Part shown: positions 1 through 9,406 of the stretch, piece by piece | How the letters are laid out: each line of letters starts with the position of its first letter | Numbering within the stretch: the stretch's first letter is position 1 | Assembly (NCBI GenBank): GCA_020721255.1 | Contig: DYND01000008.1 | Coordinates: 1-60,195, forward strand | DNA from: Chlorobium chlorochromatii | GTDB lineage: Bacteria; Bacteroidota; Chlorobiia; Chlorobiales; Chlorobiaceae | Length of the DNA stretch: 60,195 bases | Reading direction: 5' to 3' | The notes under the pieces: generated by a model | Databases searched by the model: none | What the model saw: the letters and a program-made list of their open reading frames with translations, nothing else | What the model was told of the DNA's origin: nothing | Made by a program: the position numbers and the translations under genes

Positions 1-3000
1 GATCATCAGAATGATGTGCTCGGCTCCCGCGTTTTCGGCAGCGTTCAGCATCGCCGTGTAGATCTGCGTGTTGTCGATGATATCCGTGCCATCGTAAATC
101 TGGCCCGCAAGCTTGCCGAAGTACGTCGCCCCAGCGCCGCGTGCCGTGACCGTCACCAGTTCGTTGGTGTGTCCACCCGATGCGTAGGTCACGTCTGTAC
201 CCACTACACCGAGGTCGCCGATGCCAAGTACACTCTCGTTGCGCATGTAGCTGTTCGAATGGTCGCTGGTTACAATCACCAGCGTGTTCGACCAGTCGAT
301 GCCATTGGTGCCCTCGACAAAGTCCTCCACTTCCTTCACCGCCAGATCAAGATCATAGACTCCGCCAATCATGGCTTCGTAGTCGTTGGCGTGGTTGCTC
401 CAGTCGATGTCGCCCTGCTCGAACATAATAAAAAAGCCGTCGGCATTCTGGTTTAACACACTCAGCGCCGAGTGCGCCATTTCAGCCATCGCCGGGTCTT
501 CGTCAACCGTCGGAGTTCCGTCGCCCTTACTGCGCGTGATGCTTACCGTGCCCGGCGTGTCCGCCACATCGTAGTATTCAAAGTTGCCGCCTGACGTGCC
601 GAACAGACCAAAAAGCCTTTCACCCGCAGACAGATCAACGTTCGCCGCCGCCGCCGCCAGCGTGTCACCACCGTCAACACCCGCTTCGCGCTCCACAAAC
701 TCCACGTTTGCAGTGTATGCAGTCACCGTACCATTGTGGAAGGCATCGTACTCGTCATTGAAGCCGTTGTTGTCGGCATCTGAGTCGGTATCTGTAGGCG
801 TCTTCGACACCCCCGCCTTGGCGAAATAACTGTCCAGGCCTGCGCCAATCACCACTTCCGGTTTCGTCTCCGTCAGTATCTCATGCGAAATGGCCCACGT
901 ATTCCCGCGATTCACGTTATGGCTTACCACCCCGGCTGGCGTGGCGTGGGAAAACTCCACCGTACTGGCCACACCGATGGCGAAGCCGTAATCCGCACGA
1001 AGCGTTTCGGCGATAGTCGTCAGCGCTCCGTCTGCCGGATCGCCCGTCGCCCACGAGAGGTTTCCCGCATCCGTCTTCTCGCCTGTCACCATCGCTGTAA
1101 TCGCCGATGCCGAGTCCGTTGCCTTCGCTGCCGAACCACCAGCAAGGAAGTAATCCTCCATGGTTTCAAGATCGTGGTGCGACGTATCGAACTTCAGCCA
1201 TTCAGGCAGCGCAGATCCGTCCGCCAGCGTTGCCGTGTATGTCAAGCTGTCTCCCGCATCCACATCCTCGAACGCATCGGCCAGAATCCGGTAATCAAGA
1301 TTTCCATCTTCCGAAACCGTTACGTTTTCAATCTCCCGACCAGTATCTGGATTGAGCACTGCTTCATCCCGCTCGTTGAGGTTCTGGATGCGAAAATCTT
1401 CCGATGCGCCAGTATCGGCCTGATCGTAAGCGGTGGCTTCAGTGGCATGGAATGCTTCCATGTAGGTCTCGAATGCGGCCTGCTCTGCAAGAACCGTGGC
1501 ACCATCCGGGACACTCGACGAAACCGTGAAGTCGAGGCTTTCGCTGACCGCAGCGCTCAGCGTGTAACTGCCATCAGCTTCAACGGTGATGTAGCGGAAA
1601 TTGCTGCCACTGGCTTTCATCGGATAGCCGTCCCCACCGTTGGCAAGGAAACTCAGGGTAACAAGAGAGATCGTGTCCGGTACATTGTCGAGCAGCTCCC
1701 CGTCATTGTACAAGTTGATATGATAGTCATCCCCGACAAGCGCAATGTCACTGACCCTCGAGCCTGCCGGAAAATCGGGGTCCCATGAGAAGGCAACTCC
1801 ACCGATCTGCGGGAATCGCCCTTGAAGAGTGCCTGCTGCAACACCATGTTCGAGTATGGCCTTCAGCCCTGCTGCGGTAGTATCGAACATCATCAACTGG
1901 TTGTTGAAGCGCAGCGAGTTCTCGACATCGAGTTGGGAAACCGAACCATCGGTTGGAGGAAGCTTGTCAACGGTTCCGTCAACCGGATCGGGCGCTGAGA
2001 TCGTGCCGATCTGGGCCCTGATCCCACCACCGTTCTTGAGTGACACAATAAACGTATCGTCAGTAGCCGCGCCGCCCAGCGCCAGTTCAGCAGCATAGGC
2101 GTTGGCATCGGCAGAAAGGTCACCAAGATTGCTCTCTTCTGATCGAACCGTTGCCCGTTCGCCTTCGAGATAGACATCGGAGTAACCGTAAACATTGGTA
2201 TCCTTGACATCGATCACCTCCTGTACCGCCATGACCAGGCTTTCGACGGCATCACCCCGCGTACCTTCGGCAAACGCGGTTGTATCAAGTTCATCGACAG
2301 TAACACCCCACGCATCAGCAACACTCTCTTCGGTAGCCGCATAAGCTCCATTGATTGAGACGTTCCCGGTAAGGCTGCTGGTGATGATATGGCCATTGGC
2401 GTCGAAATCGACCACAAGGCGACCGAGGTAGGTGAACTCGTTGTCGGTGTTGACAATCAACGTGGTGTTGCCATCCTTGTCACTCATCTGGAGAGGATAG
2501 GTGTCAGCAAAGGTTGCTGCATGGCCCTCGAAGGCGACCGCTTCGTCATCGACGTCACCGAGACGGGTGTTCGATCCGGCAGCGAGAATAATGTCCACAC
2601 CAGAGAGCTTACCCGCAAGGCTCTTTTCATTGGCGATCACCTGAAGATGCGACATGAGGATGATCTTGTTCACCCCCTGTGCAATGAGATCATCAATCAC
2701 CGGCTGAAGCGCTGAGGCGAGCAGCTCCATGTTGTCGCTGCCAGTGCTGCCATCATCAACCACAGTACCGGAGGGCGATGAGATGACCCGAAGCAACTGG
2801 GTTGTTGCACCCACAAGACCAATCTTTTCACCGTGCTCGGTGATGACCGCCGATGGAACGATCTTGCCGTTCAGGGTCGATGCTTCCTCCAGACCGGCGG
2901 TTGCCATGGTGTTGACATACGTAGTTCTCAGGTCGCTGTCACCTGAAAAATCGAGGTTTGCCGAGATATAAGGGAAATCGGCACCGGTCGTCGTCGAGGC

Positions 3001-6000
3001 GAAAGCATCTTTCAATACCCTCGAACCGAGATCGAACTCGTGATTTCCGATTGCAGAAGCTTCAACGCCGATAGCATTATGAATGGCAATATCCACCGCG
3101 CCAATCGGCACCGTCGCGGTCGGGGAGAGACTTGAGCCGTTTGCCTCATTCAGTTCGTCGATAACGCTGCTGTCTGTACCGGCTGCAAGGAAGGGGCCGG
3201 GAATGAAATTATCGCCACCAGCCAGTGTGATGCTGTTGGCATAGTCATCCTCAAACCTGTCAACCAGAGCGGCAAGGTTCGGCGCTGTTTCGAAGGCGAG
3301 CAGACCCGCCTCGGCATCGGCAAAGTGGAGAAGCTGAAGGGTATAGGTCGGAATCGCATATTCCGGAAGAGAATAAATCGCAAGACCAGGCGTTGCTTCA
3401 TTGGAAATAATAAGCATTCCGTCGCCGGTGGTCAGCCCTTCAGGAGCCACAAATCCGGTATCTCCTTTGACATCGATAAGATCGAGATAGCTGACATTGT
3501 AGGGGTTGGTGACATCGAAAACCACCACACTATTGGCACGCTCGAGACCAACATAGGCATAGACATGGCCATCAACTTCGGCAAGCGTGACATTTTCCGG
3601 CTCTGTACCCTTGTCATCCGAACGACCATCATCATAGACACCGGCAGCAATTGCCGCCTGCTCGATCAGGTCGCCACTGTCATAGACAAGGTTACCCTTG
3701 CTGTCCATGATGGAGATCGAGCGCCCACCGAAACCGATGACCTGTTCGGGAGCTTCGTCTGCAGCAGATTCATCAGAGAGATAGACCTCCGTATTGACCG
3801 TCTTGAGGCGACCGATCTCCCCGCTCTTGGTTGCTTCATCCTGCAGGTACTGATTCAGTTTCGTCAGATCGTCGTAATCGACAAGGCGCGTTTCATCTGA
3901 CCAGAAATCATCATTCGACAGCCAACCGTACTTCAGTGTCAGGAAATATTCATCATCCGTTTTCACATAATGGGCAGCGGGGTCACTACTGACTGAAAGA
4001 GTGATAAAAAGGGATTCGCCAGTCAATGGATCGGTAATGGTGTCAACCAGCGTAGCCCCATCAGGAAGCGTCTCCGCAATGGTGAGATACGTCTTGTTAT
4101 CGGCTGACTTAACGGTAAAATTCGCCACGTCGGAACGTATGCGGCCATCACCTTCGTTGGCCATGATCACGAAGGTCTCGCCGTTGAACACGTAAGAATC
4201 GACGCCATCAGGCATACGCATACCGTAGAATGAACGGTAACCGGGATCGATGACGCCATCCTTGTCCGAGGTATCAACGACAAGGGCGTTATAGTCGATC
4301 TCGACAAGAATGTTATCAGCCCGTCCCTCCACATGCAGAAAATCGTTATCAAAGGCTACCACCAGTGAGCCATCCGCCTTGAGCGCCAGACCTTCGCTCT
4401 TATCGAAGCGTGCGTCTATACCAAGCGAAGGAATGTTCAGCAGCTCGTTTTTGTGTACAAAGGTTACCTCTCCGGCAAGCGCATCAGCAAGACTCTCGGT
4501 ATGAGCAAGCTCAGGCTGAGTCACCCCGTCGCCAAGCAGCTCTTCCCAACTGTGACCATCCTGCCCAATGGTGTAAGCGAGCGTATCGGTCGCACCGGTA
4601 AGGTTAACTTCGAAAATCGATTTGTTCGCATTCGACGTTGCCCCTGAATCGCGCTCGATCACATAAAAGAGATCACGTTCAGCATCATAGACCGCATCAC
4701 CAATCTTGTCCTGCCCTTTCTCGCCGCTCAGTGCGTAGAGGAATTCGTGAACAGCCTCACCGCTGACCGGATTGACCGCCACAATGCGAATGACCTCCTG
4801 ATTGTCATAACCGACCTGATGCAGCGGGCTCTGAATAAAGGTATAGAGCAAGCCATCGTTGCTGTTGTACGCCATCGCCTCGAAACCACGATTGTTGTTG
4901 ATCGTGCTGTAAATGGACGGCAGCGTCTGAAGCGTGTATTCCGGTATGTCGGCATAGCCGATGTTGGTTGCTGCGGAAAAGACAGTACCGGCTGGCACAA
5001 TACGTTTAACCAGATTGCCGGTAGCAACATCGAACAAGGCAATCTGTGGGCCGTATTCGTCTGCCACGGCAAAAACAGGATTACCGCCGTTCAGGCCAGC
5101 GATCGTCAGGTGCAGTACCGATTCGGTATCAAGGCCGAACTGGTCTTTGGCGAGCAACTCATAGGTGTTATAGCCCTCGGCATCCTGGCCGGTAAGCTGG
5201 TAAGCCGCATCGTTTCGGTCAAGCTCGCTGAGGCCGGTAGCATTTCTGAAACCACCCGCACCATCAGGCACCTTCAGGGTTGTGCTGCCAAGCGAGACCA
5301 CTTCGCCATTGACCTGACCCAGCTTGTACACCGTGATGGGAAAATCCGGATCGTCAAAGATTTTGCCCCCTGTTGCAGGGTCAGAAGGATTGTCACCATC
5401 GCGATCACCGATACTGGCCGCCTGCGGGCCGCGATCGGTGATGGTATAGTAAATATCATACTCCGTCCCGTCGATCGTCTCTTTGCCGTCATACCAGAGA
5501 CCCGAAAGACCACCGGCAGTCACCTCTTCATTATCGACAACACCATCATGGTCGAAGTCCGGCCTTTGCCCAGGATAGGTAATATCAAACTCAAAGGTCG
5601 TCGCTTCGGGGGTACCGCGCTCCCAGTCCTTGAGCCCAACAGGATTGATTGCGGTAATCACTTTTTTAACCAGATCAACCACAGCGATGGCATTGTTCTC
5701 CTGAAGCGTCACATAGGCTTTGGAGCCGGAAATGGAGACATATTCAGGCTCCATATCCTGCGACACCAGATTTCCGGGCACTCCATCGGCGGCATCATCA
5801 CCAGAAATGCGAACCCCTTTGTTACGCAACTGCTCGAGCTGATCGTTCCAAGCGTCAAACCCGAGGGTCGTCACGACCGACAATGATGGGGTAGCCGTGT
5901 TAACCTCGATAATTGAGATGGTGCCAACCGGATCCATCGAGTCATCATCGGTACCGTAGAACAAGTTCGGTTCACCTTCATTGGCAGTCACCAGCAGTGT

Positions 6001-7764
6001 GCCTGAGTCGTTGAACGTAATCGAGTCTGGCAGAGAACCTACCGTCACCTGGCCTGCGGAGTGCACTCCGGTAGCATCTGTCGTAAAAAACTGCACCAGA
6101 CCGTTGGCATGAAAGGTAGCGGTACTCCCGTCAACCGTGGCCAACTGATCCACGGCAACCGCAATCAGCCCGTCAGCGTTGACTGTAACGCTCTGGGCAT
6201 TACCAGCCAGCGTTATGGTACTTACAAGCACAGGAGTCGAGGGATCGGCAAGGCTGACAACGTACATCTCGTCGCTGCCACCAATGACGAACGCCGTTTT
6301 ACTTCCCGAATGGTAGGCGGTTATTTCAGAACCCGGTAGATCAATCGATCCGATGAGAACATGTTCTCCGATAGTGATACCCATTGCGTCTCCGTAAAGT
6401 TGGTAATGTTGAAAGGGGGTGAGTCCATACTCCTCTGCGAGCATCTCTCCGAGATCATCGCTCGTCATCTCTTCCCAGAAATCGGGAATGGAAATGGTGG
6501 TGTTATTGTCAGCCGTCATACTGTCAGTCCAGAGCGATTGCAGTGCTCCAGCAAGCTGCATCTGCATGGCATCACCGGAAGTAGCCAACGCCTGTATGGT
6601 AGCCAAGGTTGTTGCATCGGGCTCTTCGTCGCCCATATAATGCGCAACCATGGCAGCGGCAAAAAGCGGAGCCACCTGGGCAGCACTCTCCTGTGTGATG
6701 TCGAAGGTGGTCATGAGGTAGTATGTCGCCAATTGCACAAGGCCGGTATGCAGAAAATCGGTGGCATAGGCCTCGAAAGTCTCGAATTCGCCGAGATCGT
6801 AATCGATCTCCGTTACTGACGTTGAGGTGACCTCCACACTTCCGTCCCCGTTAATCGTCACCGTCCGTACCGGACTCGGCCAGGTGACCAGCGAACCGGT
6901 CTCGATTTCGTAAAGCCCGCTATCGGTAACCTGCACAATGTCGTTGGCATGGTAGTGGCCGGTAAAAATCATGCTGAGGCCCGCTGCGGCAAGATCGTTC
7001 GCCAGATTCACGCTGTCGTCGATCACATAGTCACCAAACAACTCATCCTGCAGGGAATAATGCTCTACAAGGTTATGATGCATCATACCGATGACGGTAA
7101 TCCCCTGAAGCTTAGCCTCGGCAAGCTTTTCGAGCGCCCAGGTCTTAGTCGCCGCGCTCAGGCTGCCATCGGTCTCGGGCGCACCGTCGGCAATATTGGT
7201 GTCGTATTCGCAACTGTCGATACCAAGGATCCAGAGGTTTTCTCCTGCCTCGGCAACATAGCTCAGAGAGTTCGGATCGCGGTAGAGGGCTTCACCGTAG
7301 CCGAAATCGTCGTAGATGGAGGCAAACTGTTCGGGAGTTACCGATGCAACCGGAGTGGCACTATCGCCACTGTAACTCATGGCCTGTGGATTGTTGATAT
7401 CATGGTTCCCTGGAATAACGTAAACCTTGGTGCCTGTGGCTTCGATGCCGGCAAGGTATCCGGCAAATGCCTCATGGCTTACCTTTTCGCCGTCCTTTGT
7501 AAGGTCGCCAGAGATGAGCAGGATATTCGGTTTTTCACTTTTAACGATCTCTATCGCGGATTGAAGAATGGCATCGCTTTCCGCGATCATTTTGCGGTCG
7601 CTGGCAAGATATGCCTCAAAGGCGGCTCCTTCCGCGCCTAATGATGGCGCGTAATAATGAGGGTCTGATATAACCGAAATAACGGTTTTGGATGGCACGG
7701 CAGACTGGAGATCTGCAAGAAGATCCTGAAGGTAATCCTCTTCATTAAATATATTTAAAGGCAT
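1..7764 (-). CDS. Giant multidomain phosphatase/nucleotidase exoprotein (3' end off window)
   Basis: A single reading frame runs from ATG at 7764 to base 1 with no stop found on reading, giving 2588 codons and continuing outside the window. GGAG at 7771-7774 (on the minus strand) supports the start. Domains seen in order: a calcineurin-like phosphoesterase (DPH at 34-36, GD at 86-87, GNHD at 119-122, GHYH at 269-272); a choice-of-anchor I-like propeller from about 470 with a phytase-like esterase stretch at about 770-1050, resuming at about 1390-1440; a 5'-nucleotidase (GGDN 1516-1519, GNHEFD 1573-1578, C-terminal NGGGIR 1911-1916); a short Ig/cadherin-like stretch at about 2150-2195; and an alkaline phosphatase (TDS with nucleophile Ser2218, HAND at 2458-2461, DH 2501-2502, GGH 2530-2532). 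No N-terminal signal peptide is visible, so type I secretion with a C-terminal signal beyond the edge is my inference. It likely scavenges phosphate from organic esters outside the cell. The gene is visibly GC-richer than the rest of the window. Confidence 0.9.
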   Translation of the reverse strand, partial: MPLNIFNEEDYLQDLLADLQSAVPSKTVISVISDPHYYAPSLGAEGAAFEAYLASDRKMIAESDAILQSAIEIVKSEKPNILLISGDLTKDGEKVSHEAFAGYLAGIEATGTKVYVIPGNHDINNPQAMSYSGDSATPVASVTPEQFASIYDDFGYGEALYRDPNSLSYVAEAGENLWILGIDSCEYDTNIADGAPETDGSLSAATKTWALEKLAEAKLQGITVIGMMHHNLVEHYSLQDELFGDYVIDDSVNLANDLAAAGLSMIFTGHYHANDIVQVTDSGLYEIETGSLVTWPSPVRTVTINGDGSVEVTSTSVTEIDYDLGEFETFEAYATDFLHTGLVQLATYYLMTTFDITQESAAQVAPLFAAAMVAHYMGDEEPDATTLATIQALATSGDAMQMQLAGALQSLWTDSMTADNNTTISIPDFWEEMTSDDLGEMLAEEYGLTPFQHYQLYGDAMGITIGEHVLIGSIDLPGSEITAYHSGSKTAFVIGGSDEMYVVSLADPSTPVLVSTITLAGNAQSVTVNADGLIAVAVDQLATVDGSTATFHANGLVQFFTTDATGVHSAGQVTVGSLPDSITFNDSGTLLVTANEGEPNLFYGTDDDSMDPVGTISIIEVNTATPSLSVVTTLGFDAWNDQLEQLRNKGVRISGDDAADGVPGNLVSQDMEPEYVSISGSKAYVTLQENNAIAVVDLVKKVITAINPVGLKDWERGTPEATTFEFDITYPGQRPDFDHDGVVDNEEVTAGGLSGLWYDGKETIDGTEYDIYYTITDRGPQAASIGDRDGDNPSDPATGGKIFDDPDFPITVYKLGQVNGEVVSLGSTTLKVPDGAGGFRNATGLSELDRNDAAYQLTGQDAEGYNTYELLAKDQFGLDTESVLHLTIAGLNGGNPVFAVADEYGPQIALFDVATGNLVKRIVPAGTVFSAATNIGYADIPEYTLQTLPSIYSTINNNRGFEAMAYNSNDGLLYTFIQSPLHQVGYDNQEVIRIVAVNPVSGEAVHEFLYALSGEKGQDKIGDAVYDAERDLFYVIERDSGATSNANKSIFEVNLTGATDTLAYTIGQDGHSWEELLGDGVTQPELAHTESLADALAGEVTFVHKNELLNIPSLGIDARFDKSEGLALKADGSLVVAFDNDFLHVEGRADNILVEIDYNALVVDTSDKDGVIDPGYRSFYGMRMPDGVDSYVFNGETFVIMANEGDGRIRSDVANFTVKSADNKTYLTIAETLPDGATLVDTITDPLTGESLFITLSVSSDPAAHYVKTDDEYFLTLKYGWLSNDDFWSDETRLVDYDDLTKLNQYLQDEATKSGEIGRLKTVNTEVYLSDESAADEAPEQVIGFGGRSISIMDSKGNLVYDSGDLIEQAAIAAGVYDDGRSDDKGTEPENVTLAEVDGHVYAYVGLERANSVVVFDVTNPYNVSYLDLIDVKGDTGFVAPEGLTTGDGMLIISNEATPGLAIYSLPEYAIPTYTLQLLHFADAEAGLLAFETAPNLAALVDRFEDDYANSITLAGGDNFIPGPFLAAGTDSSVIDELNEANGSSLSPTATVPIGAVDIAIHNAIGVEASAIGNHEFDLGSRVLKDAFASTTTGADFPYISANLDFSGDSDLRTTYVNTMATAGLEEASTLNGKIVPSAVITEHGEKIGLVGATTQLLRVISSPSGTVVDDGSTGSDNMELLASALQPVIDDLIAQGVNKIILMSHLQVIANEKSLAGKLSGVDIILAAGSNTRLGDVDDEAVAFEGHAATFADTYPLQMSDKDGNTTLIVNTDNEFTYLGRLVVDFDANGHIITSSLTGNVSINGAYAATEESVADAWGVTVDELDTTAFAEGTRGDAVESLVMAVQEVIDVKDTNVYGYSDVYLEGERATVRSEESNLGDLSADANAYAAELALGGAATDDTFIVSLKNGGGIRAQIGTISAPDPVDGTVDKLPPTDGSVSQLDVENSLRFNNQLMMFDTTAAGLKAILEHGVAAGTLQGRFPQIGGVAFSWDPDFPAGSRVSDIALVGDDYHINLYNDGELLDNVPDTISLVTLSFLANGGDGYPMKASGSNFRYITVEADGSYTLSAAVSESLDFTVSSSVPDGATVLAEQAAFETYMEAFHATEATAYDQADTGASEDFRIQNLNERDEAVLNPDTGREIENVTVSEDGNLDYRILADAFEDVDAGDSLTYTATLADGSALPEWLKFDTSHHDLETMEDYFLAGGSAAKATDSASAITAMVTGEKTDAGNLSWATGDPADGALTTIAETLRADYGFAIGVASTVEFSHATPAGVVSHNVNRGNTWAISHEILTETKPEVVIGAGLDSYFAKAGVSKTPTDTDSDADNNGFNDEYDAFHNGTVTAYTANVEFVEREAGVDGGDTLAAAAANVDLSAGERLFGLFGTSGGNFEYYDVADTPGTVSITRSKGDGTPTVDEDPAMAEMAHSALSVLNQNADGFFIMFEQGDIDWSNHANDYEAMIGGVYDLDLAVKEVEDFVEGTNGIDWSNTLVIVTSDHSNSYMRNESVLGIGDLGVVGTDVTYASGGHTNELVTVTARGAGATYFGKLAGQIYDGTDIIDNTQIYTAMLNAAENAGAEHIILMI

Positions 7765-8470
7765 TCTCAACTCCAGTTGATAAATTTATGCAAAAAATCT
7801 TTAGTTATAATTCCAGAAAAAATTATTTCAAGAATTATACAATTCACCAAAAGCATTATTATTAAGGCTTTGTGAAGTTTTCGTGTGGGGAATGAAAACT
7901 TTTTTGCATTAGTATCTGAGGCACCAGCACAAATCGGGCACCGTTTTCGGAGAGCATTGCGACTTTATCGATGAAGTTCAGTGCCCGTTCGATGGCACCA
8001 CCGATGGAGATGTTTCCCCGTATCGACAAAACCGGCTTGAGGTTTCTTTTGTAGATCGCGGAAATGATTTCATTGCCTTATGTTGAGAATTCATTCGCGA
8101 CAAAAAACCGCTATCCGGCTAAAAAATACGACACTCGACGATTCGTTTTTCCGAAGACTCTCAATCTCCTTGAGATGATGGAAAATGGTGTCCTTCTCCT
8201 CTTCAGCCTGTACACTTTTTTCGCCGAGCAGGTCCGCATCAAAAACAATAACCTTTATTATTAACACAAAAAGATATATTCATATTAATTAATATTGAAT
8301 TAGCATCATTTTATATTAATTAATTAACTTTTTTAAGAAAAATTTCTTACTATTTAAAAAGTTGTTGGGGATTCGATAACCCGGCACTGACTAACCCGAT
8401 TACCCTTGAACCTTTGTACACAACCGATAACAAAAACAACTTGTCATACAACTCTACGGAGGAATAAACT
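7765..8470. other. AT-rich intergenic gap
   Basis: About 700 bases separate the divergent starts of the giant phosphatase gene and the 102-residue hypothetical. The part nearest 8240-8350 is very AT-rich, with repeated ATTAATTAAT tracts. Apart from the protease remnant on the minus strand I see no coding signal. The gap must hold the promoters of both flanking genes, but I could not assign convincing -35/-10 pairs. Confidence 0.6.
7862..8268 (-). pseudogene. Decayed Lon-like protease domain remnant (BrxL-like?)
   Basis: Between stops at 8078-8080 and 7862-7864 the minus strand reads 71 codons containing GNISIGGAIE followed by NGARFVLVP. This is the pattern of the C-terminal Lon-type (S16) protease domain, closest in my memory to the BrxL/Lon-like proteins of BREX loci. 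No start codon or ribosome binding site is in a sensible place. A second open stretch in another frame (8091-8268) has a charged helical region (EEEKDTIFHHLKEIE) and may be another piece of the same lost gene. The rest of 7765-8470 is AT-rich and shows no gene. Family assignment rests on two short motifs only. Confidence 0.45.
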
Positions 8471-8782
8471 ATGGAAACAGTAACACGTCCACTTGGAACC
8501 GTCGCCCAGCTTCTTGAAGAGCTTGGCCATGAAATCAGCTACGCTTACGATGATCTGATTTTTGTTAATGAGAATGATTTCCTGCTGCAATTCAGCAATA
8601 CAGGGCATGTGCTGAACCTCTTTTTCAACAAAAGCTGCACGAAACAGAGCGCCGACCATATTGAACAGAGCGTCATTCCGGCAGCAGATAAAATGGGACT
8701 ATCAATTGTCACAAAAGGGCTGTACAGCGTCACCGGCGATGAGGATGAACAGTTGCGTATAGAGTTTTTCAACAACTGAGCA
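8471..8782 (+). CDS. Small conserved hypothetical protein (102 aa)
   Basis: The ATG follows a strong Shine-Dalgarno (GGAGG at 8458-8462, 8-base spacing), which is the best evidence that the frame is real. The protein has 102 residues, is acidic, has no membrane segment or signal peptide, and looks like one small alpha/beta domain: LLEELGHEISYAYDDLIFVNEN at the front, and strands around FLLQFS and LNLFFN. I do not recognise a named family. The gene stands alone between the AT-rich gap and the PPC-domain gene, so context gives no function. Confidence 0.75.
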
Positions 8783-8882
8783 AAAAAAACGCCGTTCTGG
8801 CTGTAATTACTGTAATTTCAGACAACACAGCAGCGCGTTTGTTTAAACTCCTGATAAGCTTTTACTACATTGCTCTACGATT

Positions 8883-8915
8883 ATCGTGCTTCTTCCCCAA
8901 AAGAGGAAGCACGAT
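8883..8915. terminator. Hairpin with perfect 10-bp stem
   Basis: ATCGTGCTTC (8883-8892) pairs exactly with GAAGCACGAT (8906-8915) around a 13-base loop, 100 bases after the small hypothetical gene and about 40 before the PPC gene. No T-run follows, so it is either an inefficient terminator or a structure in the leader of the next gene. Confidence 0.4.
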
Positions 8916-8953
8916 GAAGCCCCGGAAGCCCATTCAATAAACCCTAAAGAGCA

Positions 8954-9397
8954 ATGCAATATTCTGAAGCACAACAGGGACGAGTGTTTATTATCCGACT
9001 GGAAGATGGAGATATCGTCCATGAAAAACTTGAACGGTTCGCCCGTGATCACGCGTTTACACGAGCGTCGTTTATTGCTGTTGGCGGTGCAGACAAAGGA
9101 AGTTTACTTGTGGTTGGGCCGGAAGAGGGACGAAGCCGTCCCGTTATTCCGATGACTCATGAACTGCACGATGTCCACGAAATAACCGGTACAGGCACCA
9201 TTTTCCCTGATGAGCAAGGGAACCCGATACTGCATGCTCATTTCGCTTGCGGACGCGAGGAGAACACCGTAACCGGCTGCATCCGCAATGGCGTTAAAGT
9301 GTGGCACGTTATGGAAGTGATTATGACAGAACTGCTCAACAACAGCGCAACCCGCAAGCTTGATCCTCAAACAGGATTCAAGCTGCTTGCGCCCTGA
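8954..9397 (+). CDS. PPC/DUF296 domain protein
   Basis: The 147-residue protein is a single PPC (plant and prokaryote conserved, DUF296) domain. The typical beginning (GRVFIIRLEDGDIV), the AVGGAD turn, and the conserved HAHFACG core followed by GCIRNG are all present. Stand-alone bacterial PPC proteins form trimers; a DNA-binding role is often written in annotations because plant versions carry AT-hooks, but no AT-hook is present here, so the function is unknown. The stop lies nine bases from the stop of the convergent helicase gene. Confidence 0.85.
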   Translation: MQYSEAQQGRVFIIRLEDGDIVHEKLERFARDHAFTRASFIAVGGADKGSLLVVGPEEGRSRPVIPMTHELHDVHEITGTGTIFPDEQGNPILHAHFACGREENTVTGCIRNGVKVWHVMEVIMTELLNNSATRKLDPQTGFKLLAP

Positions 9398-9406
9398 ACT
9401 AACGCT

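Noticed and set aside
883..1788. 301-codon open frame on the plus strand
   Set aside because: It is the exact antisense, codon-aligned shadow of the giant minus-strand gene, whose domains are recognisable. Its Arg/Val-rich product has no domain-like pattern.
4747..5886. 379-codon open frame on the plus strand
   Set aside because: Also an antisense codon-aligned shadow of the giant gene; long antisense frames are expected in GC-richer coding sequence.
8064..8264. 66-codon plus-strand frame in the AT-rich gap
   Set aside because: No ribosome binding site, and the opposite strand shows the protease-like remnant; composition does not look coding.
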